Notes: generated from the sequence alone by a model not told the origin. A stretch of 64,000 nt of DNA from Halobacteriales archaeon QS_4_70_19 (GCA_003020985.1 PXRM01000016.1:39246-103245), one strand, 5' to 3'; shown: positions 7,475 through 21,161, numbered from the stretch's first letter. Numbers and translations: made by a program.

Positions 7475-10000
7475 TCACTCGGCGGCGTCCGCGTCGTCGC
7501 CTCCGTCGGAGTCGTTGTCGGCCGCGGGGATGGTGTCGACACTGGCGACCCGGTCGTCGTCGTCGAGGCGCATCACCACGACGCCCATCGTGTTCCGGCC
7601 CTGGGTCGACACCTCGTCGACGTGGGTCCGCATGATCTGCCCGCGCTCGCTCATGATGACCAGCCCGTCCTCGTCGGTCACGGCGTTGACCGAGACGACG
7701 TGGCCGTTGCGCTCGTTCGTCTTGATGTCGATGAGCCCCTTCCCGTAGCGGGACTGGCGGCGGTACTCCGAGAGCCGCGTGCGCTTGCCGTACCCCTGGC
7801 TGGTGACCGTCAGGAGCGCGCGCTCGTCCTCGTCGTGGGTCGCAACGAGCCCCGCGACCTCGTCGTCGTCCTGCAGTTTGATGCCGTTCACGCCGCGGGC
7901 GGTCCGGCCCATCGACCGGGCCTCGTCCCCGTCGAAACGGATGGTCATCCCCTGCCGACTGGCGATGACCAGGTCCCTTCCGCCGTCGGTCACCTCCACG
8001 TCGGCGAGGCTGTCGCCACCCTCGAGCTTGATGGCGCGGATGCCGCCGGAGTGGACGTTCTCGAACTCGCCGACGGCCGTCCGCTTCACGTAGCCGTTCC
8101 GGGTGACCATCGCCAGGAAGTCCTCCTCGTCGAGGTCGGCGACGTCGACGACGGCGTTGATCTCCTCGTCGCCGTCCAGGTCGAGGACCTGCTGGGCGGA
8201 CGTGCCACGCGCCGTCCGCCCCATCTCCGGGATCTCGTAGGTCTTGAGCCGGTAGACCTGGCCCTCGCTCGTGAAGCAGAGCAGGTAGTCGTGAGTGTTG
8301 GCCTCGAAGACGGTGGCGACGCGGTCGCCGTCCTTCGGGCGGACGCCGATGATGCCCTTTCCGCCGCGGTGCTGCGGGTCGAAGTCCGCGAGCGGCATCC
8401 GCTTGAGATAGTCACCCTCCGTGACGACCACGACCACGTTCTCCTCGGGGATGAGGTCCTCGCGCGTGACCGAGCCCACGTCCTCCATGAACGTGGTCCG
8501 GCGCTCGTCGTCGTACGTCTCCTTCAGCTCCTCCAGCTCCTCGATGACGACGCGGTCGAGTTCGGCCCGGGAGCCGAGGATGGTCTCCAGGCGCTCGATC
8601 TCGGCCTGGACCTCCTCGTACTCCGTCTGGATGTCCGCGGCCTCCATCGAGGTGAGCGAGCCGAGCTGCATCCGGACGATGTGTTCGGCCTGGTCCGTGC
8701 TGAGGCTGAAGGGGAGCTCGTTGTCCGGGTTCTGCAGCTCCTCGATGGCCGCCGAGCGGTCCTCGCTGTTGCGGATGAGCTCGACTACGGGGTCGACGTT
8801 CTGCAGCACCTCGAGCCGGCCCTCGAGGATGTGGGCGCGGTCCTCGGCCTCCGCGAGTTCGAACTCGGAGCGCCGGCGGACGACCTCGCGCCGGTGGTCG
8901 ACGTACTCCTCCAGCAGCTGCTTGAGGTCGAGTCGCCGGGGCTGGCCGTCGACCAGCGCGACGCAGTTGACGCCGAACGTCGTCTCCAGGTGGCGCTCGA
9001 CGAGCTGGTTCTCAACGACGTCCGTGTTGGCGCCGCGCTTCAGTTCGATGACGACGCGGACCCCGTCGCGGTCGGACTCGTCGCGGATGTCGGTGATGCC
9101 CTCGATCCTGCCGTCGTTGACGTCGTCCGCGATGCGCTCGATCCGGCGGGCCTTGTTCTCCTGGTACGGGAACGCGGTGATGACGATGCGGTCCTTCCCG
9201 CCGTCGTTGTGTTCGACCTCGTAGTCGGCCCGAACCCGGACCCGGCCCTTGCCGGTCGTGTAGGCGTCGTAGACGCCCTCCTTCCCGACGATGCGCGCGC
9301 CGGTGGGGAAGTCGGGGCCCTCGATGGGGCCGTCGGACTCCTTCGTCGCGATGAGGTCCGAGATGGGGCAGCCGGGGTTCTCGATGACACGGACGCAGGC
9401 GTCGATCACCTCGCCGAGGTTGTGCGGCGGGATGTTGGTGCTCATCCCGACGGCGATGCCCGAGGCCCCGTTCAGCAGTAGGTTGGGGAGCGCGGACGGC
9501 AGCACCGCCGGCTCCGTAAGGCGGTCGTCGTAGTTGGCCTCGAAGTCGACGGTGTCCTTCTCGATGTCGGCGAGCATCTCCTCGGCCAGCGGTGCCATCC
9601 GGGCCTCCGTGTACCGCATCGCGGCCGGCGGGTCGCCGTCGATGCTCCCGAAGTTCCCCTGCCCGTCGACCAGCGGATAGCGCAGCGAGAAGCTCTGGGC
9701 CATCCGCGCCAGCGCGTCGTAGATGGCGCTGTCGCCGTGGGGGTGGTAGTTCCCCATGGTCTCCCCGACGACGTTCGAGGACTTCCGGTGGCCCGACCCG
9801 GGCGTGACGCCCATCTCGTGCATCGCGTAGAGGATGCGTCGCTGGACCGGCTTCAGGCCGTCGCGGGCGTCGGGCAGCGCGCGCCCGACGATGACGCTCA
9901 TCGCGTAGTCGATGTACGACTGCTCCATCTCGTCCTCGACGCGGACGCTCTCGACGCGCTCGGCGACCTCGTCCGGGAGATCCGGCGTGTCCGAACTCAT
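7475..10000 (-). CDS. gyrA: DNA gyrase subunit A
   Basis: The breakage-reunion subunit of gyrase, 841 residues from the ATG at 10000; an ATG four codons upstream is less typical. The catalytic Tyr is in [10 protein letters not shown] (Tyr130 from this start). The quinolone-pocket helix [15 protein letters not shown] keeps Ser and Asp at the usual positions. The GyrA box QHRGGKG is present near residue 540, so the protein should wrap DNA and supercoil rather than act like Topo IV. Six beta-pinwheel repeats follow, and the tail is acidic ([14 protein letters not shown]). It lies 120 bp downstream of gyrB with its own AT-rich stretch between them, so it may be expressed both with gyrB and separately. 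Confidence 0.95.
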   Translation of the reverse strand: MSSDTPDLPDEVAERVESVRVEDEMEQSYIDYAMSVIVGRALPDARDGLKPVQRRILYAMHEMGVTPGSGHRKSSNVVGETMGNYHPHGDSAIYDALARMAQSFSLRYPLVDGQGNFGSIDGDPPAAMRYTEARMAPLAEEMLADIEKDTVDFEANYDDRLTEPAVLPSALPNLLLNGASGIAVGMSTNIPPHNLGEVIDACVRVIENPGCPISDLIATKESDGPIEGPDFPTGARIVGKEGVYDAYTTGKGRVRVRADYEVEHNDGGKDRIVITAFPYQENKARRIERIADDVNDGRIEGITDIRDESDRDGVRVVIELKRGANTDVVENQLVERHLETTFGVNCVALVDGQPRRLDLKQLLEEYVDHRREVVRRRSEFELAEAEDRAHILEGRLEVLQNVDPVVELIRNSEDRSAAIEELQNPDNELPFSLSTDQAEHIVRMQLGSLTSMEAADIQTEYEEVQAEIERLETILGSRAELDRVVIEELEELKETYDDERRTTFMEDVGSVTREDLIPEENVVVVVTEGDYLKRMPLADFDPQHRGGKGIIGVRPKDGDRVATVFEANTHDYLLCFTSEGQVYRLKTYEIPEMGRTARGTSAQQVLDLDGDEEINAVVDVADLDEEDFLAMVTRNGYVKRTAVGEFENVHSGGIRAIKLEGGDSLADVEVTDGGRDLVIASRQGMTIRFDGDEARSMGRTARGVNGIKLQDDDEVAGLVATHDEDERALLTVTSQGYGKRTRLSEYRRQSRYGKGLIDIKTNERNGHVVSVNAVTDEDGLVIMSERGQIMRTHVDEVSTQGRNTMGVVVMRLDDDDRVASVDTIPAADNDSDGGDDADAAE

Positions 10001-10089
10001 CGCCAGGGACACCCCGCTCGGAGCGACCGGTCGGAACGATACGCGGACGGCACGACTTCGGACGCTGTATCCGGTGTCTGCGACTTGTG

Positions 10090-10113
10090 TATCATATATC
10101 GTATATCTCCTCG
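10090..10113 (-). promoter_or_regulatory. Candidate gyrA promoter
   Basis: In the 120-bp space between gyrB and gyrA the minus strand reads GATATACGATATATGATAC, the only AT-rich run in an otherwise GC-rich spacer. It is a plausible TATA/BRE region about 95 nt before the gyrA start, implying a leader of some 65-70 nt. Confidence 0.4.
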
Positions 10114-10120
10114 GTTCCCG

Positions 10121-13732
<3,612 letters not shown>

Positions 13733-13978
13733 CTATCTACCAAGGGTAGTGGGCGTTCCGTTTTAAACCCTCGCACGCGCGCGCGAGAGTTACCACCCTG
13801 TTGGTTCCGAGGGGACAACCCGTTGGTTCCGAGGGGAGCGTCCCGGAGGCGCCCCGTGGCCGCCAGGGGGATGGCCGTCCGTGACCGACGGATGGCAGCC
13901 GTGCGTCCGACGGAGGGCGTTCCACTTCCACCGAGGTAGCGGGCAGGTTTTACTTCCCCGGGGGATAGGAGTCCGGTA
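13733..13978. promoter_or_regulatory. Shared gyrB / top6B control region
   Basis: A 246-bp space between two divergent topoisomerase operons. For gyrB (minus) it has a TATA box at 13761-13767 and, directly upstream, a 14-bp alternating purine-pyrimidine run (13772-13785, mostly CG steps). A 16-bp direct repeat GTTGGTTCCGAGGGGA occurs at 13800-13815 and 13822-13837, one helical-turn pair (22 bp) apart. For top6B (plus) there is a TTTTACTT stretch at about 13949 and GGAG near 13967. The layout suggests supercoiling-sensitive and protein-mediated control of both operons, but this is inference. Confidence 0.5.
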
Positions 13979-16399
13979 ATGACTTCGTTCCAGTCGGAGC
14001 TCGGGGGCGGCGGCGGCGACGGCATCGCCGAGGAGCTGGCACAGGAGCAGCGAGCCATCTCCATCGCCGAGTTCTTCGAGAAGAACAAGCACATGCTTGG
14101 GTTCGACTCGGGTGCCCGGGGGCTCGTCACCGCCGTCAAGGAGGCCGTCGACAACGCGCTCGACGCGACCGAGGAGGCCGGTATCCTCCCGGACATCTAC
14201 GTCGAGATCGAGGAGGCCGGCGACTACTACCGGCTCGTCGTCGAGGACAACGGTCCCGGTATCACGCGCGAGCAGGTGCCGAAGATATTCGGCAAGCTGC
14301 TGTACGGCTCCCGCTTCGGCAAGCGCGAGCAGAACCGTGGCCAGCAGGGAATCGGCATCTCCGCGGCCGTCCTCTACTCGCAGCTCACCTCCGGCAAGCC
14401 CGCGAAGATCACCTCGAAGCCCCGCGGCGGCGACGCACGCTACTTCGAACTCATCGTCGACACGGACGCCAACGAGCCGGAGATCGACACGGACGAGGCG
14501 ACGACGTGGGAGCGCCCCCACGGCACGCGCATCGAGCTGGAGATGGAGGGCAACATGCGCGCCCGCCAGCAGCTCCACGAGTACATCGAGGACACGGCGG
14601 TCGTCAACCCGCACGCCCGCATCGAACTCCGCGAGCCTGGGCTGGACGAGCCGATGAAGTTCGAGCGGGCGACCGACCAGCTCCCCGCCGAGACCGAGGA
14701 GATCAAACCGCACCCTCACGGGGTCGAACTCGGCACGCTGAAGAAGATGCTCGCGGCGACGGATTCGTACTCCATCAGCGGCTTCATGCAGGGCGAGTTC
14801 ACCCGCGTCGGGGGGACGACCGCCACCAACGTCGTCGACGCCTTGCGCGACCGTCACTTCGGCCGCGAGATGGCCTGGCGCGTCCCCGGGACGACCGACG
14901 ACGCCGACGTCGCCGGGGCCGTGGTCGACGCGACGGCGAACAAGGGTGCCACCGCCACCGCGGCGTTCGGCGAGGGCGTGGAGGACGAACTCCGGAGCCG
15001 GGACCACGTCAGCTACGGCGACGTCGAGGACGCAGTCGACACCGCCGCCGCGACCGTCGAGGACGAGCACGACGTCCGGCTGGGCGACACCGTCCGGGAG
15101 AACGCAGTCGCGGCCGCCTGGAGGGAGGCGACGACCGTCCGCGGGTCGGACTGCTACCGGCTCGTCGACGAGGCGACCACGACCCGGAAGGACGACGCCG
15201 CAGTCGACGGGCTGGCCCGACGGGTCGCCGACCGCTTCGCCGACGCCGAGATCGACGCGGTCGGCGTCGGCGACGGGAGCCGCGGCCGGGTGACCCGGGA
15301 GACGCTGGCCGAGTGGGTCGAGTGGGCCGCCGAACGGACCGCCGAGCGCGACGACGAGACCTTCGGCGAGACCGCCCGCGAGAACGTCGTCGAGACGTTC
15401 TGGGAGCGGGCCCGGACGGTCGACGCCGAGCCGCCGAACGTCTCCGCGCTGGTCGACGACCGCGACGCCGTCGCGCGGCTGCTGGAGGCGATGCGCGAGA
15501 CGGACATCCTCTCGCCGCCGACGGACTGCCTGGCGCCCATCACGGGGGAACTCGTCGAGGCGGGGCTCCGCAAGGAGTACGACGCCGACTTCTTCGCGGC
15601 CTGCACCCGCGACGCCGAGGTCCACGGCGGCGACCCGTTCATCGTCGAGGCCGGCATCGCCTACGGCGGCGACCTCGAGTCGGAGGGGAGCGTCGACGTC
15701 CTCCGGTTCGCCAACCGCGTTCCGCTGGTGTACCAGCGTGGCGCCTGTGCGACCGTCGACGTCATCAAGGGCATCAACTGGCGGAACTACAACCTCGACC
15801 AGCCGGGCGGCAGCGGCATCCCCAACGGCCCGGCCGTGCTGATGGTCCACGTCGCCTCCACCAACGTCCCGTTCACGAGCGAGTCGAAGGACGCCGTCGC
15901 CAACGTCCCCGAGATCGAGGACGAGATCGAACTCGCGCTGCGGGAGGCCGCCCGTGAACTGAAGACGTTCCTCAACAAGCAGCAGTCGCTGCGCGAGCGC
16001 CGGCAGAAGCGCGACACGCTCGCGGAGATCCTGCCGGAGATGGCCGACAAGCTGACCGAGGTCACCGACCGGGAGCCGCTGGAGATCGAGGACTCCCTGG
16101 CCCGCATCATGAACAACGTCCTCGTCGAGCGGCGCCACGAGAACGGGCACGTCTCGCTCGTCGTCGAGAACAACGACGACGCCGGCATCGAGCCGGAGAT
16201 CACGGACATCTGCTCGGTCGACCCCGGGGAGGTAGAAGAGGCCAGCGTCGTCGAGATGGACGGGGAGTGGTTCGTCCGCTGGCAACCCTCCGTCCCGGGC
16301 GGGGAGACGGCCGAACTCGTCTACGACGTGGACGAGGAGGCCGAGTTCGACATCGCGGTCGAGGGCATCGCCGACGAGAAGCTGAACACCAACGCATAA
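13979..16399 (+). CDS. top6B: DNA topoisomerase VI subunit B
   Basis: The ATP-binding subunit of the type IIB topoisomerase that decatenates chromosomes. At 806 residues it is longer than subunit B of non-halophilic archaea. The GHKL ATPase motifs are [15 protein letters not shown] (54-68), VEDNGPGI (88-95) and [15 protein letters not shown] (121-135). The transducer domain, with its Lys-bearing switch region, follows from about 515 (PPTDCLAPI onward). The extra length lies in the H2TH region at about 305-510 and contains an internal duplication (about 345-387 and 437-481). The gene ends one base before the top6A start, so the two subunits are co-translated. Confidence 0.93.
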   Translation: MTSFQSELGGGGGDGIAEELAQEQRAISIAEFFEKNKHMLGFDSGARGLVTAVKEAVDNALDATEEAGILPDIYVEIEEAGDYYRLVVEDNGPGITREQVPKIFGKLLYGSRFGKREQNRGQQGIGISAAVLYSQLTSGKPAKITSKPRGGDARYFELIVDTDANEPEIDTDEATTWERPHGTRIELEMEGNMRARQQLHEYIEDTAVVNPHARIELREPGLDEPMKFERATDQLPAETEEIKPHPHGVELGTLKKMLAATDSYSISGFMQGEFTRVGGTTATNVVDALRDRHFGREMAWRVPGTTDDADVAGAVVDATANKGATATAAFGEGVEDELRSRDHVSYGDVEDAVDTAAATVEDEHDVRLGDTVRENAVAAAWREATTVRGSDCYRLVDEATTTRKDDAAVDGLARRVADRFADAEIDAVGVGDGSRGRVTRETLAEWVEWAAERTAERDDETFGETARENVVETFWERARTVDAEPPNVSALVDDRDAVARLLEAMRETDILSPPTDCLAPITGELVEAGLRKEYDADFFAACTRDAEVHGGDPFIVEAGIAYGGDLESEGSVDVLRFANRVPLVYQRGACATVDVIKGINWRNYNLDQPGGSGIPNGPAVLMVHVASTNVPFTSESKDAVANVPEIEDEIELALREAARELKTFLNKQQSLRERRQKRDTLAEILPEMADKLTEVTDREPLEIEDSLARIMNNVLVERRHENGHVSLVVENNDDAGIEPEITDICSVDPGEVEEASVVEMDGEWFVRWQPSVPGGETAELVYDVDEEAEFDIAVEGIADEKLNTNA

Positions 16400-16400
16400 C

Positions 16401-17513
16401 ATGAGCACGGACACCAACACGGAGCCGGAGCCGAACAGCGAGCGCGCCCGCGAGGAGTTGATCGACCTCGCCAGCGAGTTCTACGACCAGTTCGCCGAGG
16501 GGGACGTCCCCCGGATGCGCATCCCCACGCGGACGAAGAGCAACATCGAGTACGACGAGGAGAAGGGCGTCTGGGTCCTGGGCGACCGGGAGACGACCCG
16601 CACGGCGAAGACGAAGGCCGGCGCGCAGAAGCTGCTGAAGGCCATCTACACCATCGAGTTCCTCGCCACCCAGCTCGAGGAGGACCGCTCCTCGACCCTC
16701 CGAGAGCTGTACTACCTCAGCGAGTCCTGGGACAACGAGTTCGCCCAGTTCAACGACCAGGACGACTCCAACGGCCTCGTCGAGGACCTGGAGGTCGTCT
16801 CGGGGGTCACCCGCGAGGACTTCCACATGCGCCCGGAGGAGTCGGGCGCGACGCTGATGGGTCCACTCCTGCTGCGCGAGCAGACCCGCCGCGGCGAGCG
16901 CGAGATCCACTGCCAGGAAGACGTCGGCGAGGGCGGCTACCAGATCCCCAACAACCCCGACACCATCGAGTTCCTCGAGAACGACGCGGAGTTCATCCTC
17001 TGCGTGGAGACCGGTGGCATGCGCGACCGACTCGTCGAGAACGGGTTCGACGAGGAGTACGGCTGCATCGTCGTCCACCTCAAGGGCCAGCCCGCCCGCG
17101 CGACCCGGCGCATCACCAAGCGCCTCCACGACGAGCTCGACCTCCCGGTCGTGGTCTTCACCGACGGCGACCCGTGGTCGTACCGCATCTACGGCTCGGT
17201 GGCGTACGGCTCCATCAAGTCCGCCCACCTCTCGGAGTACCTCGCCACCCCGGCCGCGCAGTTCGTCGGCATCCGCCCCCAGGACATCGTCGACTACGAC
17301 CTGCCGACGGACCCGCTGAGCGACTCCGACGTGAACGCCCTGCAGTCGGAGCTGGACGACCCCCGCTTCCGGAGCGAGTTCTGGCGCGAGCAGATCGAAC
17401 TCCAGCTCGACATCGACAAGAAGGCCGAGCAGCAGGCGCTGGCCTCCCGTGGTCTGGACTTCGTGACCGAGACGTACCTCCCGGAGCGCCTGACCGAGAT
17501 GGGCGTCTTCTGA
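16401..17513 (+). CDS. top6A: DNA topoisomerase VI subunit A
   Basis: The Spo11-like cleaving subunit, 370 residues. The 5Y-CAP (winged-helix) domain carries the catalytic tyrosine in [12 protein letters not shown] (Tyr104/Tyr105 pair). The TOPRIM domain shows the acidic motif [14 protein letters not shown], with Asp residues for Mg2+. The ending [10 protein letters not shown] is typical. It forms the A2B2 enzyme with the product of the preceding gene, whose stop precedes this ATG by one base. Confidence 0.94.
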   Translation: MSTDTNTEPEPNSERAREELIDLASEFYDQFAEGDVPRMRIPTRTKSNIEYDEEKGVWVLGDRETTRTAKTKAGAQKLLKAIYTIEFLATQLEEDRSSTLRELYYLSESWDNEFAQFNDQDDSNGLVEDLEVVSGVTREDFHMRPEESGATLMGPLLLREQTRRGEREIHCQEDVGEGGYQIPNNPDTIEFLENDAEFILCVETGGMRDRLVENGFDEEYGCIVVHLKGQPARATRRITKRLHDELDLPVVVFTDGDPWSYRIYGSVAYGSIKSAHLSEYLATPAAQFVGIRPQDIVDYDLPTDPLSDSDVNALQSELDDPRFRSEFWREQIELQLDIDKKAEQQALASRGLDFVTETYLPERLTEMGVF

Positions 17514-17553
17514 GACGCCAACCCTTTTCGCCGGCGCCACCCTCCACGGAGCC

Positions 17554-17841
17554 GTGTCGGAGGAGTGGATCTGTACGAACTGCGAACACACCTACCACGA
17601 GCCACCCGACATCTGCTCCGTCTGCCGGAACGAGGTCGTCGTCCCGCGGTCGGACTACGACGCCCGGTACGTGGGCGTCGAGGGGCGCCTCGAGCGTGCT
17701 CGCGGCCGGCTTCTGGAACCCATGGCGAGCGACCGGAGCCTGCTGAACGAGAGCCCCCTCGTGCGCGCCGTCTTCCTCGCCATCGTCGCCCTGACCGTCG
17801 TCGTCGTCGGTGTTCTGGTCCTGGGCGTGCTGTTCGGCTGA
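17554..17841 (+). CDS. Small zinc-ribbon membrane protein
   Basis: A 95-residue protein starting at GTG 17554. It has an N-terminal zinc ribbon (CTNC at 7-10 and CSVC at 21-24), a linker, and one C-terminal membrane helix (about 69-94) ending at LFG. The architecture, rubredoxin-like finger plus anchor, is common among small haloarchaeal proteins of unknown role. It follows top6A by 40 bp on the same strand and could be a distal part of that transcript. Confidence 0.7.
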   Translation: MSEEWICTNCEHTYHEPPDICSVCRNEVVVPRSDYDARYVGVEGRLERARGRLLEPMASDRSLLNESPLVRAVFLAIVALTVVVVGVLVLGVLFG

Positions 17842-17868
17842 GACGACGGGCGCCAGTGCCACACTCGC

Positions 17869-18351
17869 TCACGCCCGACAGGTCTCGCGCTCGACCGAGA
17901 GCCGCCCGTCGTCAGTGATAGCGACCCCGATGTCGATGTCGGGGCAGTCGGGCACCGCCCACTCGACCGTCACCGACGTCGACTGGAGGGCGACGGTGAG
18001 TTCGTACGGGCCACGGTCGGGCTCGTTGCCGGTCGACTGCCCGAAGAGACGCTCGTCGGCCGGGAGCGACTCCTCGGTCGGCTCCCCGACCGGCGTTCCG
18101 TCGGCCGCGGTCAGGGTCACCTCGACCCGGTGAGCGGTGTCATCGCCGTTGGTCACCGTGTACCGAAGCGTCCCCCGGAGTTCGCCGCCGGCCCCCGCCA
18201 CCGTGGGCGAAGGGGTGGGGCTCGGCGTCGACGTCTCCGTCCGGGTCGCCGTGTCGGTCGGCGTCTCGTCCGTCCCGTCGTCGCCGGTACAGCCAGCGAG
18301 TGCCGCCACGGCGGCACCGCCACACAGCCCGAGCCACTGCCGTCGTCGCAT
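17869..18351 (-). CDS. Tat-exported haloarchaeal lipoprotein
   Basis: A 160-residue exported protein. The N-terminus MRRRQWLGLCGGAAVAALAGC has a twin-arginine start and a lipobox LAGC, so Cys21 should be lipid-modified. A Thr/Pro/Ser-rich linker (about 25-50) leads into a beta-sandwich-like domain (residues 55-155) with a C-terminal Cys pair that could form a disulfide (DCPD ... ETCRA). The domain looks like FxLYD- or DUF-type beta domains but I cannot name it firmly. Probably a cell-surface protein. Confidence 0.72.
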   Translation of the reverse strand: MRRRQWLGLCGGAAVAALAGCTGDDGTDETPTDTATRTETSTPSPTPSPTVAGAGGELRGTLRYTVTNGDDTAHRVEVTLTAADGTPVGEPTEESLPADERLFGQSTGNEPDRGPYELTVALQSTSVTVEWAVPDCPDIDIGVAITDDGRLSVERETCRA

Positions 18352-18444
18352 GCTCCGGGCTCCGACCGCCCGGCCGAAAAAGAGCGCCGGCGACGAACTG
18401 ATACGTCCGCCAGCACCGGTTTGCTGTCCCGGAGTCCTCGCTGG

Positions 18445-19305
18445 CTACCAGAGGTCGTCGGGCCACGTCTCCGAGAGGACGACCGGGATGCCCGCCTCGG
18501 CCACGTCCGCGGCGAAGGCCCGGGAGTCCGTCCGGAGCGTGTCGAACGTGTTGTAGTGGACCGGCACCACGAGGGCCGGGTCCATCGCGGCCGCCAGCGA
18601 CGCGGCGGCGTGGCGGTCCATCGTGAACGCGGCGCCGATGGGCGGGCAGAACAGGTCCACGTCGAGTTCGGCGTGCCCCTCCAGCACGTCCGTGTCGCCG
18701 GGCCAGTAGACGCGGACGCCGTCGGCGGCCGTTCCGCTGGGTCCGGAGGCAGGGACCGTGAGGTGGAACCCGCAGCCGAACCCCTCCGGGTGGACCGGGT
18801 CGCCGTCCGCGCGCACGTGGTCGCCGTCCGCGCGCACGTGGTCGCCGTCCGGGTGGTTGTACGCGGCGGTCGTGCGGACGATCACGTCCCCGACCGCGAG
18901 GTCGGCTTCGTCGTCCACGCGGCGGACCTCGCAGGGGAGGTCGACCGGGCGCTCGACCGCCCGGTCGATCCGGTGGGTGTCGACGCCCTCGAAGACGAGA
19001 AGCGTGGTGTCCTCGTCGGCCACCCGGCGGATGGCCGCCGGGTCGTAGTGGTGGTCGTGGGTGACGCAGACGAGGTCCGCGTCGTGCGGTTCGACCGCCG
19101 GGCCCCGCGGGTGGTGGTCCGGGTCGCCGTCGGCGTCCGCCGGGGGCCAGTCGCCGGAGAGGACCCCGTACCGCCCAGGGTCGCAGTAGACGACAGTCGG
19201 GTCGGGGGCCTCGGCTCCCATCCCTTCGAGGCCGGGAGCGGGCGTCTCCAGACGCAGCGTCGCGTAGCCGAGCCAGTCGGCCCGGATACCGCCGTGGCGG
19301 ACCAT
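18445..19305 (-). CDS. Metallo-beta-lactamase-fold hydrolase (UlaG/YcjY-like)
   Basis: A 286-residue MBL-fold protein. The metal motif HxHxDH-type appears as VTHDHHYDP, with later ligands in VYWPGDTDV and VPVHYNTFDT. This pattern is that of the broad UPF0173/UlaG-like hydrolase group; the substrate is unknown. The start at 19305 is the first Met next to the conserved fold (ADWLGYATLRLE); upstream in-frame sequence is antisense to another gene. Oddity: a 21-bp unit is tandemly repeated inside the gene (about 18795-18858), giving VRADGDH-VRADGDP in a surface loop. Confidence 0.78.
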   Translation of the reverse strand: MVRHGGIRADWLGYATLRLETPAPGLEGMGAEAPDPTVVYCDPGRYGVLSGDWPPADADGDPDHHPRGPAVEPHDADLVCVTHDHHYDPAAIRRVADEDTTLLVFEGVDTHRIDRAVERPVDLPCEVRRVDDEADLAVGDVIVRTTAAYNHPDGDHVRADGDHVRADGDPVHPEGFGCGFHLTVPASGPSGTAADGVRVYWPGDTDVLEGHAELDVDLFCPPIGAAFTMDRHAAASLAAAMDPALVVPVHYNTFDTLRTDSRAFAADVAEAGIPVVLSETWPDDLW

Positions 19306-19404
19306 ACCGGCGCTTCCGCCGGTAGCACCCTGAACGTTCTGCCACCGGTCCCGTCGCGGGACGGCGGCCGTTCTCACGGGCCGAAAACGCGCTCGACCGC
19401 TTAC

Positions 19405-19647
19405 GTGGAGACGAGTCGGTCCGACCGACCTCGAGACGTCCCCACGCTCGGTAGCAAGGGCGGGACCGTCGGGGAGCGGGTCGACGAACTCCAGGCCGCC
19501 GCCCGCGAGACACACACCGAACTCGCCCGGCGCATCAGGAGCGTCGACGACGCGAGCGCCGAGACCGCACGCGTCGACGGGCTCGCCGACCGCATGACCG
19601 CCATCGAGGAGCGCCTGGCGACCATCGAAGAACGGCTGGCAGAGTGA
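19405..19647 (+). CDS. Short coiled-coil protein
   Basis: An 80-residue, charged helical protein from GTG 19405. The second half has clear heptads (LADRMTAIEERLATIEERLAE). Small coiled-coil proteins beginning with a GERVDELQAA-like segment are frequent in haloarchaea, but no function is known to me. The start is uncertain because no ATG is available upstream in frame near a promoter. It is divergent from the metallo-hydrolase. Confidence 0.5.
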   Translation: METSRSDRPRDVPTLGSKGGTVGERVDELQAAARETHTELARRIRSVDDASAETARVDGLADRMTAIEERLATIEERLAE

Positions 19648-19816
19648 ATTACGTCCATTATTGCTGTCGCTCCAGAACAAACTGCCGCATTGGTATATAA
19701 TATCAATCATTCTCGATTAATAGGGAGCGTACCGCGTTTCTGCGTGCGGCCGGCGTCGCCGCAGTCCCAGCCTTGCAAGCCCGGTACCTTCCGGACTGGT
19801 GGCCCCCTCCAGTGGC

Positions 19817-20035
19817 ATGGAGTCAGCCGTCCACCTCGTCTCCGCCGACGAGACCGGACGCGAGACATCGCTCGCGATCGCCAGGAGCCTCCTCGACGAC
19901 GGGGTCTCGTTCTCGGCGTGCCGGAACACGCTCGAGATGGAGCCTGGACGAGTCGCAGTTGCTCGACGGGATCGAGACGGTCCCTGAGGGTGCCATCGAG
20001 GTGACCCGCCTCCGGGACGAGGGCTACGCGTACCC
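19817..20035 (+). pseudogene. Decayed DsrE-like gene
   Basis: From ATG 19817 the frame reads MESAVHLVSADETG, then SLAIARSLLDDGVSFSACRN, which matches the first strand/helix of haloarchaeal DsrE-like proteins joined directly to a middle segment (xxVSFSACxNTL). After about 19937 the family continues in the next frame as SLDESQLLDGIETVPEG and RLRDEGYAYPRP. So there is an internal deletion (about 35-40 codons relative to the usual length) plus a frameshift. An AT-rich TATA-like run lies at about 19691-19701. No function is expected. Confidence 0.6.
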
Positions 20036-20092
20036 GCGGCCGTCGGCACGGGTCGACTCGGTAGTTCGGCGAGAAGTGTCCGACTGTGCCGC

Positions 20093-20806
20093 TTACAGGA
20101 CCTCGTCGAAGTCCCTGTGGCCGTTGATGTCGACACCCTCCCCGGTGACCTCGGCGAGGAAGACGCCGTTACCGGAGCCGGTGTCGCGCTCGACGGCGGC
20201 CTTGATGCCGCTGGCAGCGACCTGCTTTGCCTCGTCGAGCGTGAGGTCGTCGCTGTACTCGCGCTCCAGCGTCCCGTAGGCGACGGTGAGACCGGAGCCG
20301 GTGACGGTGTAGTCGTCCTCCATGACGCCACCGGCGGGGTCGATGGAGTAGACGTGATGGCCCTCGTCGTCGACGCCGCCGAGGATGGGGTTGATGGCGA
20401 AGAACGGGCCGCCGCGGGCGAAGTTGCCGGCGAGCGTCGCGAGCGCCTCGATGTTCATGTTCTCGCCGCGGCGGGCCTCGTAGAGGTTGACCTCGGCGCG
20501 GAGCGAGCGGATGAACGACTGGGCGCCGCCGACGGAGCCGACGAGCGTGAGCGCGCCGGTGGGGTGGATCTGCTCGACCTTCTGGACGTTCTTGTTGGAG
20601 ACGAAGCGGCCGCCGAGCGAGGCGCGCATGTCCGTCGCGATGACGACGCCGTCGTCGGTGGTGATGCCGATGGTCGTCGTCCCGGTGGTGTTCACCTTCT
20701 CGGCGTCCTTCTCGGAGACGTCGGGCAGCTGGCCGAGCTCCGGCTCGTACACGGCGGACTCCAGGCCGTCTCCCGGACTCGGGGCGGCGAGATCGTTCTG
20801 ACGCAT
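20093..20806 (-). CDS. psmB: Archaeal proteasome endopeptidase complex, beta subunit
   Basis: The catalytic subunit of the 20S proteasome, 237 residues as a precursor. The propeptide (1-42) ends TG, and autocleavage before Thr43 would expose the N-terminal nucleophile of TTTIGITT. Conserved partners are Asp and Lys in DMRASLGGRFVSNK, and the GSGNG loop near the end. No alpha subunit is encoded in the window, as is usual in haloarchaea. A TATA box (CTTTATG on the minus strand, centred at 20835) is 29 nt before the ATG. Confidence 0.93.
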   Translation of the reverse strand: MRQNDLAAPSPGDGLESAVYEPELGQLPDVSEKDAEKVNTTGTTTIGITTDDGVVIATDMRASLGGRFVSNKNVQKVEQIHPTGALTLVGSVGGAQSFIRSLRAEVNLYEARRGENMNIEALATLAGNFARGGPFFAINPILGGVDDEGHHVYSIDPAGGVMEDDYTVTGSGLTVAYGTLEREYSDDLTLDEAKQVAASGIKAAVERDTGSGNGVFLAEVTGEGVDINGHRDFDEVL

Positions 20807-20829
20807 TGGCCCGAGGTACACTCGTCGCG

Positions 20830-20840
20830 TGCATAAAGGC
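20830..20840 (-). promoter_or_regulatory. TATA box of psmB
   Basis: GCCTTTATGC on the minus strand, about 29 nt before the psmB start codon. The spacing implies an almost leaderless transcript, which is common in haloarchaea. Confidence 0.5.
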
Positions 20841-20958
20841 ACCCCTTCGGGAACCCGCGGGTCGACGGTCGGACGGCGCGACGGCGACCCACCACGGCCG
20901 CGACGGCGCCGACGCTTGCGATGAGTGATGGTCAGGGAAACAGGCTCGAACCGCGTGT

Positions 20959-21126
20959 TCAGGCGGCGTTCTCGTAGGCGGTCCCCAGCCGCTCGATGAC
21001 GCGGTCCATCGGCATCCGGAGGCCGGCCCGGCGGACGGCCAGCGCGACCGGTAGCAGCATGATGCCGAGCAGGATGCTGAACTGGTAGAGGACGAGCAGC
21101 GTTGCGCGGTACGCCGTGTCGATCAT
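20959..21126 (-). CDS. Small conserved haloarchaeal membrane protein
   Basis: A 55-residue protein starting MIDTAYRATLLVLYQFS, with one long hydrophobic helix (8-30), then a short amphipathic tail ending RLGTAYENAA. I recall near-identical small proteins in many haloarchaea, none with a known role. A strong TATA box (TTATATAC on the minus strand, 21154-21161) sits about 32 nt upstream, which supports expression and this start rather than the longer frame from 21282. Confidence 0.72.
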   Translation of the reverse strand: MIDTAYRATLLVLYQFSILLGIMLLPVALAVRRAGLRMPMDRVIERLGTAYENAA

Positions 21127-21153
21127 CTTCGTACCCGTCCGGGACGTTCCTAC

Positions 21154-21161
21154 GTATATAA
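21154..21161 (-). promoter_or_regulatory. TATA box of the 55-aa membrane protein
   Basis: TTATATAC on the minus strand, in the middle of a GC-rich region and correctly spaced for a nearly leaderless mRNA starting at 21126. Confidence 0.6.

Noticed and set aside
7475-10000. Topoisomerase IV ParC instead of GyrA.
   Set aside because: An intact GyrA box (QHRGGKG) is present, which marks gyrase.
13790-16420. An 876-codon open frame antisense to top6B, and similar long antisense frames at 7622-9481, 3574-5514, 47300-49159 and 55680-58124.
   Set aside because: Long antisense frames arise by chance in very GC-rich DNA. Their products are rich in Val/Asp/Gly/Arg patterns that mirror the true gene and match no family I know, while the opposite strand codes for clear proteins.
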